From assembly GCA_947646735.1 (NCBI GenBank), contig CANTFK010000771.1, positions 186,001-250,000 on the forward strand: 64,000 bases of DNA, read 5' to 3'. Within the stretch, counting starts at the first letter, position 1, and each line of letters starts with the position of its first letter. This document shows, piece after piece, positions 33,048 to 44,006 of the stretch. The position numbers were made by a program, and so were the translations under genes. The DNA comes from Peronospora farinosa. Lineage: Eukaryota; Oomycota; Peronosporomycetes; Peronosporales; Peronosporaceae. The notes beneath the pieces are model-generated. The model was given only the letters and a program-made list of their open reading frames with translations. It was not told where the DNA came from and did not search any database.

Positions 33048-34225
33048 TTCTTAAGCAATGTCGATAATGGCTTAATTAGTTCAGTATAGCGACCATCTAA
33101 CCAGGACGTGAAGGACGTTCCTTCACGTCGTCTCGCGTTTCAGCGCCTGATGAAGGCACACCAAGATCTTTGCAACGCATCGTCGGTATATGCGTTGTTC
33201 GTCGCTTTTCCTCTCACTGTACGGTATCGCGTGAAAAGGTATTTCATGACCTCCAGTGGCTTGAGTTCGACAGGAACATCAAGACCATACAAGCGCAACG
33301 GTTATTAGTCCCCATCCATGACCTGCGGCGCCTGCTCTCTACTCATATCGTCGCCTGGTGTCCCCACTTCTATTCGTCAGAGTTGTTAATTCGTGGACGG
33401 CCAGGGTTCATGCTGCTCAGTAAGACAATATACTTCGTATACTTATGCAAGAAATTTGACAGATCAGGTCATTGACGTAATTTAGTCTGATTCCTGGGCT
33501 TTGGCCAGGAACGTATCGATGAGATCTTTTCAAAATCATCGCGAACACCATTTTTGCTGATGTAGCATCCGGGAACTGGAATCTTGGAGCGCAGAAGACG
33601 CATTTCTTCAAATTTGCATACAATTTATTCTCGCGCATAACTTGAAGCACCTGCTTCAAGTGTCGAAGGTGTACCTCCGTAGCGCTGAGCATTTGCTCAG
33701 CGCGGCTGTGAACAAAAATATCGTCAAAGTAGCTTGGTGCAAAGTCGCGAAGTAGACGATATACTTGTGTCACCATCCGATTGAACGTAGCTGGAGCGCT
33801 CTTAAGACCTTGTGGCATGACTAGCCACTCCCAAAGCATCCCGCTTGGGGTGCTGACCGCAGTGAACGGAATGTCACTGTACCTTATGAGGATCTAATAG
33901 AAACCGTCTGTCAGATCTATGGCGCTGTAGATCTCGCTCCCGGACATGGTATTCAAAATACCATGTCTTTTCGAGGGATAGGCGTTTGAGCCGGGATCGT
34001 GGCGCCATTCAGCTTGTTGAAGGCGTGCACAATGCGCCAACCGCCGGTGGCTTTCTTCACACAGAAAATCGGGCTCGAATGTGGCGAGATACTCTCGCAG
34101 AAATGGCCAGCCTTGCGGCGACCCTCGAAAATTTCATCAATATAGATGACTTGATCACGCGGTAACGGCCACTGCCGTGTCACGCAATATTTCGATCCTG
34201 GCACGAGATAGATCTCGTGCCGCAC
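33048..34225 (-). pseudogene. Element A reverse transcriptase
   Basis: Frames 33953-34225 (LVPGSKYCVTRQWPLPRDQV, FCVKKATGGWRIVHAFNKLN) and 33417-33839 (WLVMPQGLKSAPATFNRMV, APSYFDDIFVHS with the YxDD active site). The thumb and connection follow (PRNQTKLRQ, LHKYTK), then a 345-bp insertion (33081-33425), after which YTELIKPLSTLLKND leads to RNase H. A stop or frameshift near 33900 separates the two frames. Confidence 0.85.
33081..33425 (-). repeat. Fragment of the antisense ORF inserted inside element A pol
   Basis: Reverse complement of 14630-14960: same ctgagcagcatg start, same GQ/LQRSW region and same agatggtcgc end, but with stop codons. It lies between KYTK and YTELIKP of pol, and reads in the same direction as pol, opposite to its normal antisense orientation. 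No TSD is visible. Confidence 0.75.
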
Positions 34226-35300
34226 ACCACGATCCGCCGGACCCTCAGCTGGAATTTTCTCCGAAAAAATATCGGCCTACTCACGGGCGATATTGTATAC
34301 AGGGCTGCCTGAAGCTCGAAGAGCATCCCAAGACTGTGCCGCGAAGCGTTATCCGCGCGCTGATTTAGGCTCGGCGCTCTTCGGGCGAGCCTCCAGAACC
34401 TCTTCTCTGGCTGCTTCGGTGGCTAAAAAGATGCACACTTGCTCGATGTCGCCGGCCTTGAGGTCATGAAGGAATTCTTTTCATGCAGGGTCTGACAGAG
34501 ATGTGATCTCTGCAGCAGTGAACGGTAGGTTCGCTACCGCAATGTAGCGGTAACGATGTGGAGATCCCTCCACATATTCAAGCGCGCATACGAATTCCGT
34601 CACAACGGAATCATTTGCATTAACCTTTTGACGTGCATTTCGTCGTCTCGGTGATCGGCGTGCTCCTTTCTTGCGTTTTCTCTTGCGTCTCGAGCCCCTA
34701 CTCGAGACTGGCACGTCGCTATCACAAGAGGATAATGTACCCCCCCCCCCCTAGACGTGGGAGCTCTGTCTCTACCACGCCGGTCTCATGCGGATTCGTA
34801 GACCGCCCATTCTCGTTGATTAGAGGCGGAAGCTCGTCTTCGACCGCCTCACTTGTTTGCGGAAGCCACTTCTCGACCGCCTCGATATTGATCGGGAGCC
34901 TCGGCTCGTTCGATGTGCTTGTCTGAGGAAGCCCCTTCTTGACCGCCTCGTTGAGAATCGGGAACCCCTGTCCGACCGATGTCTGAGTATGCGAAATCCC
35001 CTGTATGACCGCCTCCTTTTGTGTATCCAACGGTGTAACATAATATACCGCGCACAGAGGTCCATCTCTCTCTCTGTGGTATATACTAGTCGTGGAAAGT
35101 TCGTTCACGATCCTGACGTGAGGCCAATCGGATGAAGCGACCAACAAATGAGTAAACACTTCACTGACGTCATAATTGCTTCGTCGTTTGACGGACCGAG
35201 ATAGCCAATCTATCTTCGGCTGATACCGTGACAGCCACGGTATCCCAAGTATGCAATCAAGTGCATAGTTCATCTCGTACACCAAAAGCTCGTCTTTGCT

Positions 35301-35800
35301 CTAGAAACCGTCGAAAGTGTACGGTAAAAACACTGTTTTACGCGGGACACGTTTTGGTTGTCCATCGGCAAGTTTGACAACGGTGTCATCTGGACCTTCT
35401 CGAACCGTGACAGTCGACGGGAGAAGGGACAAACAGGATGCACGAAAGAAGTTGTTGCAAGCGCCAGAATCCAACAACGCTCGGAGTGATCGCTTCACTC
35501 CAGCGACGATGAGACTGATAATAATCAGTCTCTAATTGTCGCGCATGGTGGTGGCATTGAAGTGAGTATGAATCACTTTGGGGCTAGGAGCCCGAGCTGC
35601 CACCTGAGTACTTGGGGCTCCGTTTCTGCCAGTAGGGCGCCCCGCGCCTACTGGAACCGCTCGTTTTTTGGCGGGACCACCGACGACACAGCGTCTCCTC
35701 GTGAGACAGCTGTGTTCATCGTCACCGGCGCAGGTGCTCGACAGACAGCCGCACGATGGCCTGTCTTGCCACAACGAGAACACCATCGTATAGGATTGCG
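35301..35800 (-). pseudogene. Element A zinc knuckle and aspartic protease
   Basis: The minus strand encodes WCSRCGKTGHRAAV (CCHC-type) at about 35745-35790 and, at 35301-35498, RSLRALLDSGACNNFFRASC with the DSG catalytic site and VKLADGQPKRVPRK. The two are in different frames. Confidence 0.8.
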
Positions 35801-35849
35801 AATGTCGCGGCCTAATTATTTGCCGCGACCACGAGAGGACTCGATTGCA

Positions 35850-36488
35850 TCAATTTCCATTGGCTCTGGGCCAGACGTCCGCAGAATGTTGTGACGCTGC
35901 GTGCAGGTACGACGACGCGACAGTGTAATCCTCACGAAGCGCGAGGGCAAATGCCTCCTCGAGGGACTTTGGCTCAGCACGTGTGAGGCAGTAACGCGTC
36001 ATGCCCTCTTGCATACCAAAAATAAAGACATGGGCTTGTGAAGCCATGTCAATTGGCTGCGTGGTAATGCACGAAGCAAGATGACGTGTCTTCTGCACGT
36101 AGTCACGCATTGACAGCTTGCCCTGTCGGAGCGAGAAGAAATCTGCACGCAAGCGAGATTCATCTTGAGGAGGCTCGAAAGCCAGTCGTAAGTCACGCTG
36201 GATATCGTCCAGCGTAGGAAACGCCGACTCATCTACGACGAGCTTTTCGAGAGCCCATTCCGTGGCTTTGCCGGCAAGGCGAGACAACAGGAAATTGACC
36301 TTGGCCGTCGGAGCGTTCATTAATCTTAACGCTTTTGCAATATCCACCTCGCGAAACCAGCGATTAAGGGGGAGACGATCCGGACCATCACCGGAGTACG
36401 TTGACGTCTCCATCTTAATAGCATCATGGTGCGAAGTGCGCGAGGGAGTCAATACTCGCCGATTCGCTTCGGCGAGATCGCGCACCAT
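35850..36488 (-). CDS. Element A Gag
   Basis: 212-residue frame with [69 protein letters not shown] and [20 protein letters not shown]. It is collinear with element B Gag. An upstream stop separates it from the LTR-proximal start. Confidence 0.82.
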   Translation of the reverse strand: MVRDLAEANRRVLTPSRTSHHDAIKMETSTYSGDGPDRLPLNRWFREVDIAKALRLMNAPTAKVNFLLSRLAGKATEWALEKLVVDESAFPTLDDIQRDLRLAFEPPQDESRLRADFFSLRQGKLSMRDYVQKTRHLASCITTQPIDMASQAHVFIFGMQEGMTRYCLTRAEPKSLEEAFALALREDYTVASSYLHAASQHSADVWPRANGN

Positions 36489-36713
36489 AAAGTCTTGGAT
36501 GGCGGCACGTTGATCATCGGACGTCGCTGTGCTCAGCAGCTACGTCACAATAATTTCACCAGACACCGCCGCGAGGCGATGTAGTGCTTGCCACTTCACC
36601 GAGGTGAGATGTGGACAAATCAGAATGCTCCAGCGAGACCGCTGGAGCCACAGATTACTCGTCCATGCTTATTTCAGTTCTGGTCATTGGAAGGACTACA
36701 ATTTGCTACCAGG

Positions 36714-37030
36714 TGTAACGGGCTAAAGAAAGGTTACACTGAAAGGGCGTTAAGGAAGCGCTCTTAATTCAGCTCGTAAATATAACTCTGTTTTATTTAT
36801 GTTTTAGTTTTAATTCGCAGTAAGTGCGAATACGTTCCCTAGCTCATTGGAACCACTCAATATGGAAGTCCATTTATCATTGGCTAATAATTGGAGCTGG
36901 CACCCCAATAATAAACCAATAAATAAAATGACGCGCAGTATCCGCTAATCGGATACTACTTATGCAATTATGTATTATCCCTATGGATAGTTGACCTGAG
37001 TTGTCAGATGTAATAGGTTGCCCCATTACA
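36714..37030 (-). repeat. Element A 5' LTR
   Basis: 317 bp. It differs from the 3' LTR mainly by a 22-bp insert at 36985-37006 which is the reverse complement (21 of 22) of the flanking element C sequence 37034-37055. Confidence 0.87.
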
Positions 37031-37035
37031 CTTGA

Positions 37036-37790
37036 CAACTCAGGCCAACTATCCTGAGGTTCAACTTGTGTAGCTTGAGCCGTCTAACACCTGCTGACGT
37101 CGGGGGGGGGGGCAAAGGGTATCCCGCCCGGAAAAGGTGAGGCGACGGAGAAGCTTGGAAGGGGCGCTTAAAGCTGCCACGTGTAATGCAAATTCGAGTG
37201 TGTTTATTTATCTTATTCTCTGTATGCTTTTCTTGCCAAACCCTAACCCTTCGCTCTGGATGGTACCACGTGTCAACTTCTGAACGAACAACTGGCTACT
37301 GGACTTGTATCGACTCTGCACCGTAGGGAAGCCTTGTACCTTCTATAACCTTGGGTCCTGGTCACCTGGGATACCGGGTCACCTTGGGTCATCCTGGTAC
37401 CGGTCACCTTAAGTCACCCTGGTCACCTGGGGTGCCGGGCTCACCTTGGGTCCCGATCCACCTTAAGTTATCCTAGTAACCTGGGGTGCCGGGTCCACCT
37501 TGGGTCACCTGGTCCACCTTGGGTCGTGGTCCACCTTGGATCATGGTTCCCCTAAAGTCCTGGTCCACCTTGGGAACCTATTCCACCCTCGAGGCACTGG
37601 ACCTCGGGCTCTTAAACTTGTGCCGGATCTGCATTGTAGGGACACCTTGTACTTTCTATGACTTCAGTACCCTGGACTTTCAGTTTCCCTGTCCCTGGTG
37701 ACTGGTAACCCTGTCCCCGGTAACTGGTACCCCTGTCCCTGAGCCCTGTCCCGGTAGATGGTATTTGGTCCCTCAAGACCTGTATAGTGG
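37036..37790 (+). repeat. Element C left LTR, inner part with minisatellite
   Basis: Continues the left LTR of element C after the element A insertion. It contains a tandem array at about 37360-37610 of ggtcacctggg(g)tccacctt type units (about 18 bp), also present and longer (46790-47215) in the right LTR. The inner end is uncertain because no clear CA terminus was found. Confidence 0.65.
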
Positions 37791-37794
37791 CCAT

Positions 37795-38102
37795 ATTTCT
37801 GAGGTAAAATTGGGCCAGTACGTGAATTTACCGGCGACAAAATATGTCGAGGTTCCGCTGAAGTGGGTTACGTCGTACCAGTGGAAATTATGGATGACCC
37901 GTGGAGACAAATGGGTGGCTACGATGATCCAAGGTCATGGACATCGCCAATTCTAGAGGGTCACCAATGTGAGTGACAAGGACCTGATCCTACACGAGGA
38001 TAATAAGCTGGTCATCTGGCTGGCTAAGGACCGGGTTCCCCGGGCCCAAGGATTCGTGTCAGTGGGTTCTAGGAGATATGCTGAATGGAAAATTCTAGCC
38101 TA
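37795..38102 (+). pseudogene. Element C region upstream of RT (protease C-terminus or linker)
   Basis: The plus-strand frame reads YVNLPATKYVEVPLKWVTSY, WVATMIQGHGHRQF, a stop, then VTNVSDKDLILHEDNKLVIW and GFVSVGSRRYAEWKILAY. I assign it as the pre-RT part of pol from its position and style. It abuts an inverted segment at about 38103. Confidence 0.5.
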
Positions 38103-39785
38103 CCAAGTCCCACTCATCCGGCGTCGTAATACGTGATAATCCACTTCTCTTAGCTCGTACAATATGGACGCATAAATCGCGTAGTCTTCTAGAAACCGGC
38201 TATAGCAATAGAGACTTACAAGAAACGACTGCATGGCTTTTAGGGTGGTGGGCAGCGGTAATTCCACCAATGACTGGAGATCCTTAGGATGGGCCTCCAA
38301 CCTCTCCGCGGATTCTCGATGCCCAAGATAATCAGCTTTTTTACATCCCCATGAACTTTTAACCGCTCTGATCGATAAATTCCACTTATCACAAACCTCC
38401 AATAGTTTTTCCACTTTTAAGCATAGGTCATCCCATGATCCAGAGGTTACCAAAATATCATCGATATAAGACCGGCGTCCTACTATGGACTCCTCGGGGT
38501 CCGCTTCAGGTTGACCTATTTCGAACAGGTCAACCTGTTTCTCAGTGTTGGGCTTCGAGGAAATCGTTAGGAATCCATATATAGCGTTATCCAACAATCT
38601 CTGATAGATCTGTGGTGCATTCTTCAGTCCAAACGGCATTCGTCTCCACTCAAACAATCCGAGCGGGGTTACAAACGCCGAGATTAAACGAGCTCGTTCA
38701 GTCATGCTGACCACCCAAAAACCGCTAGCCATATCCAGTGAGCAGTACCACAGGGCCTTATCTAGGTCTTCCAGCAGCTCATTCACGAGAGGCATAGGGT
38801 ACACCATAAGCCGCGTTAAGTCATTCACCATCCGGTAGTCAATGCACAGCCTTATATCCACCCCATTCTTCTTGACAATGATTACAATTGGACTCGCCCA
38901 TGGGGAGGTGGAATACTGGATTCCCTTGGATGATAAGAGGCCTTTTATCAGGTCTGCCAGCTTCTACCTAAATTGAGGGGCTACCTTTCGTACCCTTTGG
39001 GCGATTGGCCGTGCGTTCCCAACATCAATGTCGCACACTGCTCCTCGAGCTGTCCGGGGGTAATGCGTTACCTTTTCCCATCAGCAAATGTCGTTTTCTC
39101 CATATAATCTGACGGAGGCGGTCTACCTCCTCCTTTGGGGTATCCCCGGGGTCTGGGATCTGGATGTCTTCCAACATAACTTCGTTTGTAGATGGGATGA
39201 CCTCAGGGATAACAGACCAATTTTTGTCGATATCCTCGGCACATAAATCTCCACTCTCGTGGACACAGACTTGGTCATCGGAAGTATCTACTTCAGCCTT
39301 GGTGATCTGCGGACCCCCCTCTGGGTGGACCTGTAGACCCCCCTCTAGGTGGACCTGTGGACCCCCTCTAGGTGGACCTGTGGACCCCCCTCTATGTGGA
39401 CCTGTGGACCCCCCTCTAGGTGGACCTGTGGACCCCCCTCTAGGTGGACCTGTGGACTCTCCTCCAGGTGGACCCTATCCATATCGGTCATATCCTTAGA
39501 TAAGATTTCCTTGCCCACGCTAGCTCTAGCTGGTTGACCTCTATCGAGGGCCTCCCCTCCAGACTCCTGATCTGATGGTAATGACTCAGGGTCCCTCAGA
39601 TCAGACTCGTGCACCACGTTAACCACTGGCACTTGGGTCCCCGTCCGTAGCAACATCTCTTGTGGAGTCGTGTACTGAGATTTCCTCGACCATCGGACCT
39701 TGGTATGCTTCTTCTTGAGTGGTCTCTGCGTCTTCCTCGTCGGTGGTTGCTGAAGACACCCAGAGTAGTGACCAGGAGGAAGACC
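38103..39785 (-). pseudogene. Element C reverse transcriptase, inverted segment
   Basis: On the minus strand, opposite to the rest of element C pol. It holds a repetitive linker (HLEGGPQV units), IIWRKRHLLMGKGNALP, VDIRLCIDYRMVNDLTRLMV, WYCSLDMASGFWVVSMT (first catalytic Asp), MPFGLKNAPQIYQRLLD, YIDDILVTS (YxDD), DYLGHRESAERLEAHPKDLQ and a connection region ending ELREVDYHVLRRR. The flanking plus-strand frames (AEWKILAYQ before, RVQVASAILKNKIATAPIL after) are what an uninverted element would have next to its two ends. Confidence 0.78.
39308..39475 (-). repeat. 24-bp coding tandem repeat in element C
   Basis: Six to seven units encode HLEGGPQV on the minus strand, in the linker before RT. Confidence 0.85.
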
Positions 39786-40170
39786 GATGGACTCGGGTGC
39801 AGGTGGCCTCTGCGATATTGAAGAATAAGATCGCCACCGCTCCAATCCTCCGCCATTTTGATCCTGGCCTAGAACCGGTCAGTATCGTTTATGCCAGTGA
39901 GTGGGCCATCTCGGCATCCCTGGTGCAGGAGTATGAGGGGGTGTATATGCCGGTCACTTTCACGAGTCGGACTTTGAAGCCAAACGAGATCAACTATGGG
40001 CTGGTGGACAAGGAAGTGTTGGCGCTATTGCGGATACAAGACATTTGTTACACGTCGCTGGTCAAACGACCTATTAAGGTCTTGACCCGACACTCAGCAC
40101 TGGCGTGGTTAGTCCGGTCACCTGGTCTACAAGGTCGCCTTGGAAATTAGGCTGCGCTCCTGTCCCAATG
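39780..40170 (+). pseudogene. Element C RT-linked RNase H
   Basis: The plus-strand frame reads APILRHFDPGLEPVSIVYAS, WAISASLVQEYEGVYMPVTF, SRTLKPNEINYGLVDKEVLA and KVLTRHSALAWLV. This is a Gypsy RNase H with weakened catalytic positions (YAS where Asp is usual), as expected when a second RNase H has taken over. Confidence 0.75.
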
Positions 40171-40180
40171 GACGTTAGAA

Positions 40181-40918
40181 GTGGTCAAGTGTAAGCGCAG
40201 CGAAGATGAAATTCTGGGAGCATTAGCGGCAAGCATTACGCCTCGCGAGAATGTGGACTCTATTCTATCTTCAATCGCCCCCAAGAAACACCCGCGCCAA
40301 GCTATCACGGTGGTTCCTCCTACAGTCGAAACCGAGGATGTCTTGTACGTGGTCAGTTTCGATGGGTCTGCACGAGTTAAACGTGGGGGCGGAGCCTGCA
40401 GTTCTATCGTATGTCAACTCCCAGGGTGGACCGTGATTGAAGCAGCATCAAGACATTTAATAGAGGCAACGGTAAACGAAGCAGAGTATGAAGGCTTATT
40501 GTTATGTTTTAGCCTACTAGAGAAATTGAATCGTAGACGTCTGGTGGTGTGCGGTGATTCCAATCTGGTAATCCGTCAGATGCGAGGTGAAATCGAATGC
40601 AAGGCACCAGGTCTCACGGTACGAAGGATCGAAGGCCCTGGACCGGCTCCTTTCCTGGCTAGCTTATGAGCTTCTACACATGAAACGTGAATGGAACCAG
40701 AGTGCGGACCGTCTCGCTAACGCGGACCTGCATCAGCAACAAGGTGTCGATAAAATACCTGAGGAAGAGTGGAAGGACCTCGAAGAGATTAATTGTCTGC
40801 CTGAAGTCTTGGTACCCAAGAATCCAGCCCAGAAATGCGAATTAGAGCTGTCACGAGGTCTCGGGTCTGGTCCAGGATGCCGACAGTGGTTGTGCAAGAA
40901 GAGGTGGCGCAACGGATA
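40181..40918 (+). pseudogene. Element C additional (archaeal-like) RNase H
   Basis: Frame 40181-40669 carries a second, complete-looking RNase H fold: VSFDGSARVKRGGGACSSIV (Asp and the GGxG strand), EATVNEAEYEGLLLCFSLLE (Glu), RLVVCGDSNLVIRQMRGEIE (Asp), followed after a frame change by HMKREWNQSADRLANADLHQ (His and last Asp). This architecture, with an extra archaeal-like RNase H after the degenerate RT-linked one, is known from plant Tat-lineage and some oomycete Gypsy elements. It is interrupted downstream by D solo LTR copy 2. Confidence 0.78.
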
Positions 40919-42126
40919 TGTGGTGGAGTGGGCTCTCAAAATTGTATGATGAGACCTTAAACCACTCACTGTGCCGGACTGCCGACTGTCGGAGGGGGTA
41001 CCCAGATGCCGCGTATGAACCTTCTCTCACCTTGTGTACCCGTCGGCTGGCGGGTTGCACTCTTCGGAGGACTTGGTGACGATGTAGACGTCTGCCTTGA
41101 GAGAGGTAGACCTGGGGGGCCTCGAGTGGATATGCTTCACTCGGTGGGCCGGTAGGTGGCCACTCGATCGACCTTGTCGAGAGTGGACTTAGAGCCAAAT
41201 TCTTCAGGGGCGCTTGTCGTCCCTGGCCTTTTCCTTCTTGTTTCAGGGGTATTAACCACCTGACCTTTACGTTGCTCCCGGACCTTGAGGTGAGGGAGAC
41301 CGCTTCCGATAGCGGGTCTTGGGGGGTGTTGCTACTCGAACGAGCTCACAGGCCAAATATGTCCTGGAGCTCTATTCGCACTTGAACTTCGCTACACGAC
41401 TGTCTTCGACGGGGGCCAAAATTCATCCCTTCCCGGAACAGTGAGTAGCTTAGAGCAAGTTCTTCTTGGTTGACGGAGTCGTGCCACGTGGGATTCAGCT
41501 CGCACTTGAGTCTAACCACACGTCTGTCTTCAACGGGGGGGCCAAATATATCCCTTCCCCGGAACAGGCGTGTGGACAGACTCGAGCTCCTGTACAGCGC
41601 GACGAAGACTTGCCAAGTAGATCGCAAATTGAGTAGTATTTAATATAGTCCTATCCTTTTAACTCCTTTACTCTATCCTTGCCTGAAGCTCTGATTCCTT
41701 GTGTCGACTGGTCTGATCCTTGTATTAACTGGTCCGGAGTGGCGGAACCCCGAGGGGCCGAGGTCGACCGATGAGGGACCCAGGTCGACCAATGAGGGAC
41801 CGGGTCGACCAATGAGGGACCCTGGTCGACCAACGAGGGGCCGGGTCGACCGATGAGGGACCGGGTCGACCGATGAGGGACCTGGGTCTACCGACGAGGG
41901 GCCCAGGTCGACCTATGAGGGGCCATGGTCGACTCCCTTCGGTACCGGTTAACCGGTACCCTGATACTGATTTTCCTTCGGCGGATCCTGCGGATTGTTC
42001 TCCACCAACGGTAGCTCTCCTTCGAGGCCCCTGTCTCTCTGGTCCCCTGTCCCTGACCCACGGCCTATACTTCGAATCCGACTGGAGTCTGGGACCTCCA
42101 CATCACAAAATTAGCACTTCACCTTA
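40919..42126 (+). mobile_element. Solo LTR, family D, copy 2 (in element C pol)
   Basis: 1208 bp starting TGTGGTGGAG and ending CACCTTA instead of CACCACA. TSD GATA (40915-40918 and 42127-42130). Removing it joins EEVAQR to IRIERILAAQDEEMWIRD in frame. It contains the conserved core (40974-41046) and a minisatellite at about 41750-41935. Confidence 0.9.
40974..41046 (+). promoter_or_regulatory. Conserved LTR core element (probable promoter)
   Basis: Representative of a block found in all C, D and E LTRs near their 5' ends: ccggactgccgact--cggagggggtaccccgat, then 20-30 bp, then tcaccttgtgtacccg-cgg. It includes the palindrome ggggtacccc, here mutated to gggtaccca. Other copies: 13748-13832, 23819-23892, 31312-31386 (plus) and 17207-17275, 32912-32995, 47780-47868 (minus). 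Its position about 70-150 bp from the LTR start suits a core promoter, but this is inference. Confidence 0.5.
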
Positions 42127-42130
42127 GATA

Positions 42131-43750
42131 CGGATTGAGAGAATTTTGGCTGCCCAAGACGAAGAAATGTGGATACGCGATTTGAAGCTCTATTTAAGGG
42201 GTGAATGGAGCAGTTTACCCTCAAAAGTGGCGTGGGCGTGTGGTAAGATTGAGACGAATTACGCTTTGGATGATGACGGACTTCTATTGTATTGCCCGGG
42301 TCTGGGGACAGCCGAAGAGGATCGCGATGGGTGGATACTGCTAGTGATACCCGAAAGCCTACAACAAGACTTTCTACACCATCATCACACGAGTCTAGAA
42401 GGGGAACACCAGGGAATCGGCTGTACGTACCAGCGGATACGAAAACATTTCCATTGGAGAGGGCTATTCCGGAGTGTACAACGCTTCGTTGGTACTTGTG
42501 TCGACTGTGAGACCGGAAAAGGTGGACCCACCTTACGAGGGAAGACCCCAAAAAAATATTCAGGCCACCTACCCATTTCAGGTCATCGCGATGGATCATA
42601 TTCCATCGTTGCCCATGTCGTTCAAGGGAAACACGGAGCTGTTGATATGGGTGGACCTGTTTACTGGGTATGTAAATGCTAAGGCCAGCTCGTCGAGGTC
42701 GGTCACAAACCGTGGCAGAAGGGTACGAAAGAATGTGTATTTCGAAGGTTTGGGGCCAGTGAGGCGATCCGACACGACAGGGAACCAAGTTTCATGTCGG
42801 ATTTCTTTTGCGCTTTCAACCACATAATTGGACAAAAGTAGCGGGCCACCATGGCCTACCGGCCGCAGTCCAATAGAACTGCGGAAAGGATGGTACAGAC
42901 GATTACCCGATCTATCAAGATGTATGTGTCGGAGGTGGACCAGAAAGATTGGAATGGCATATGCGGAACGGCTCACATTTCGCTGAACACGGCACCGTAC
43001 CGGGTCCGAAAGGAGACTCCGTTCTATCTGGTTCACGGTTGGGACGCAAGAAGCACGTTGGAGGCCACTATACCGCTGGTAGTACCAGGCGGCGTGACTG
43101 TGACCCCCGCCGGTGGCGATATAGCGTACAGCGACAGTATCGCCGGGCAAGGGAACAAGTCAACGATTTATTGCGATCAGCAATGGAAAGTCGAGCCAAT
43201 ATCCACAATGAAGAGGTGGCAGATAGCATGATTGAGGCAGAATCTCAGGTGTGGTTGTACCTAGACTGGGTCAAGGAAGGCTATGCCCGAAAATTGGCCC
43301 ACCTATGGCATGGGCCATTCCGAGTACGGGAAATGGTGGGGGACCATGCAGCTCGCCTGGATATCAGTGGGACCGATTACCGCATGAACCTGTTGGTGCA
43401 CCTTTCGAAGCTGAAGCTAGTCCGGAAATATCCCTACAGACCGAATACGGTGTTGGTGGTGGACGAAACGGATCGGGTGGATTTTGACGAAGCCCTGTTA
43501 CCAGAGGATAGATGGAATGCAGAATTGGAAGACAATGAGTATGAAGTGGAGATAATTCTTGACAAGCGCATGGGAAGGAAAACTCGGTATGGTCGTATTC
43601 AATGTGAATACCTGGTGCAGTGGAAAGGATACTCCGATCCGTCATGGGTAGACGAGGTGGACCTCAATTGCGGTGGACTACTTGAGGACTACGAACGCAG
43701 GCAAGTCACTCGGAATCGTTTTGAGGTGATGCAGAGGCATGAGGAGTAGA
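42131..43750 (+). pseudogene. Element C integrase and chromodomain
   Basis: Frames in order are H2C2 region (LLVIPESLQQDFLHHHHTSL, CTYQRIRKHFHWRGLFRSVQ, CVDCETG), a core region with MDHIPSLPMSFKGNTELLIW (first Asp), a deleted middle with MAYRPQSNRTAERMVQT, a C-terminal domain (RKLAHLWHGPFRVREMV, YRMNLLVHLSKLKLVRKYPY) and a chromodomain at the end (YLVQWKGYSDPSWVDEVDLN, LLEDYERR). Several frameshifts occur. The stop at about 43749 ends pol. Confidence 0.8.
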
Positions 43751-44006
43751 GGGGAGAGTTCATCTTGGGAAGGCCAAGACGAGGCAAGAAGGAGGTGGTA
43801 TTTGTTGCATGCACAGAAATTGGTCAAGTCATGTATTCGAGAAGTGAAACAGGGCAAGAAGAGTGAAGTATTGCTAAACTGTAGAGGACACCGAGGGACT
43901 ACCTAAGATATGGCTTCAAGGAGAAAGATCGAGAATGTGCTAGGGAATTCGAGGTGAAATGACATTATCAGCTTATTATGGATACACTTAAAGCTAGTGA
44001 TGACCC

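Larger units (their letters stand above)
14219..37030 (-). mobile_element. Element A: Ty3/Gypsy chromovirus on the minus strand, with nested insertions
   Basis: The 5' LTR is 36714-37030 and the 3' LTR 14219-14524, both with TGTAA...TTACA ends, flanked by a 5-bp TSD CTTGA (14214-14218 and 37031-37035). Reading leftwards the order is gag, CCHC knuckle, protease, RT, RNase H, H2C2 integrase, integrase C-terminus, linker and chromodomain, then an antisense ORF before the 3' LTR. It is interrupted by an antisense-ORF fragment (33081-33425), D solo LTR (28892-33043), element B (20244-27751) and the inverted E block (16022-19301). Gag and pol also carry frameshifts and stops, so it is immobile. Confidence 0.85.
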
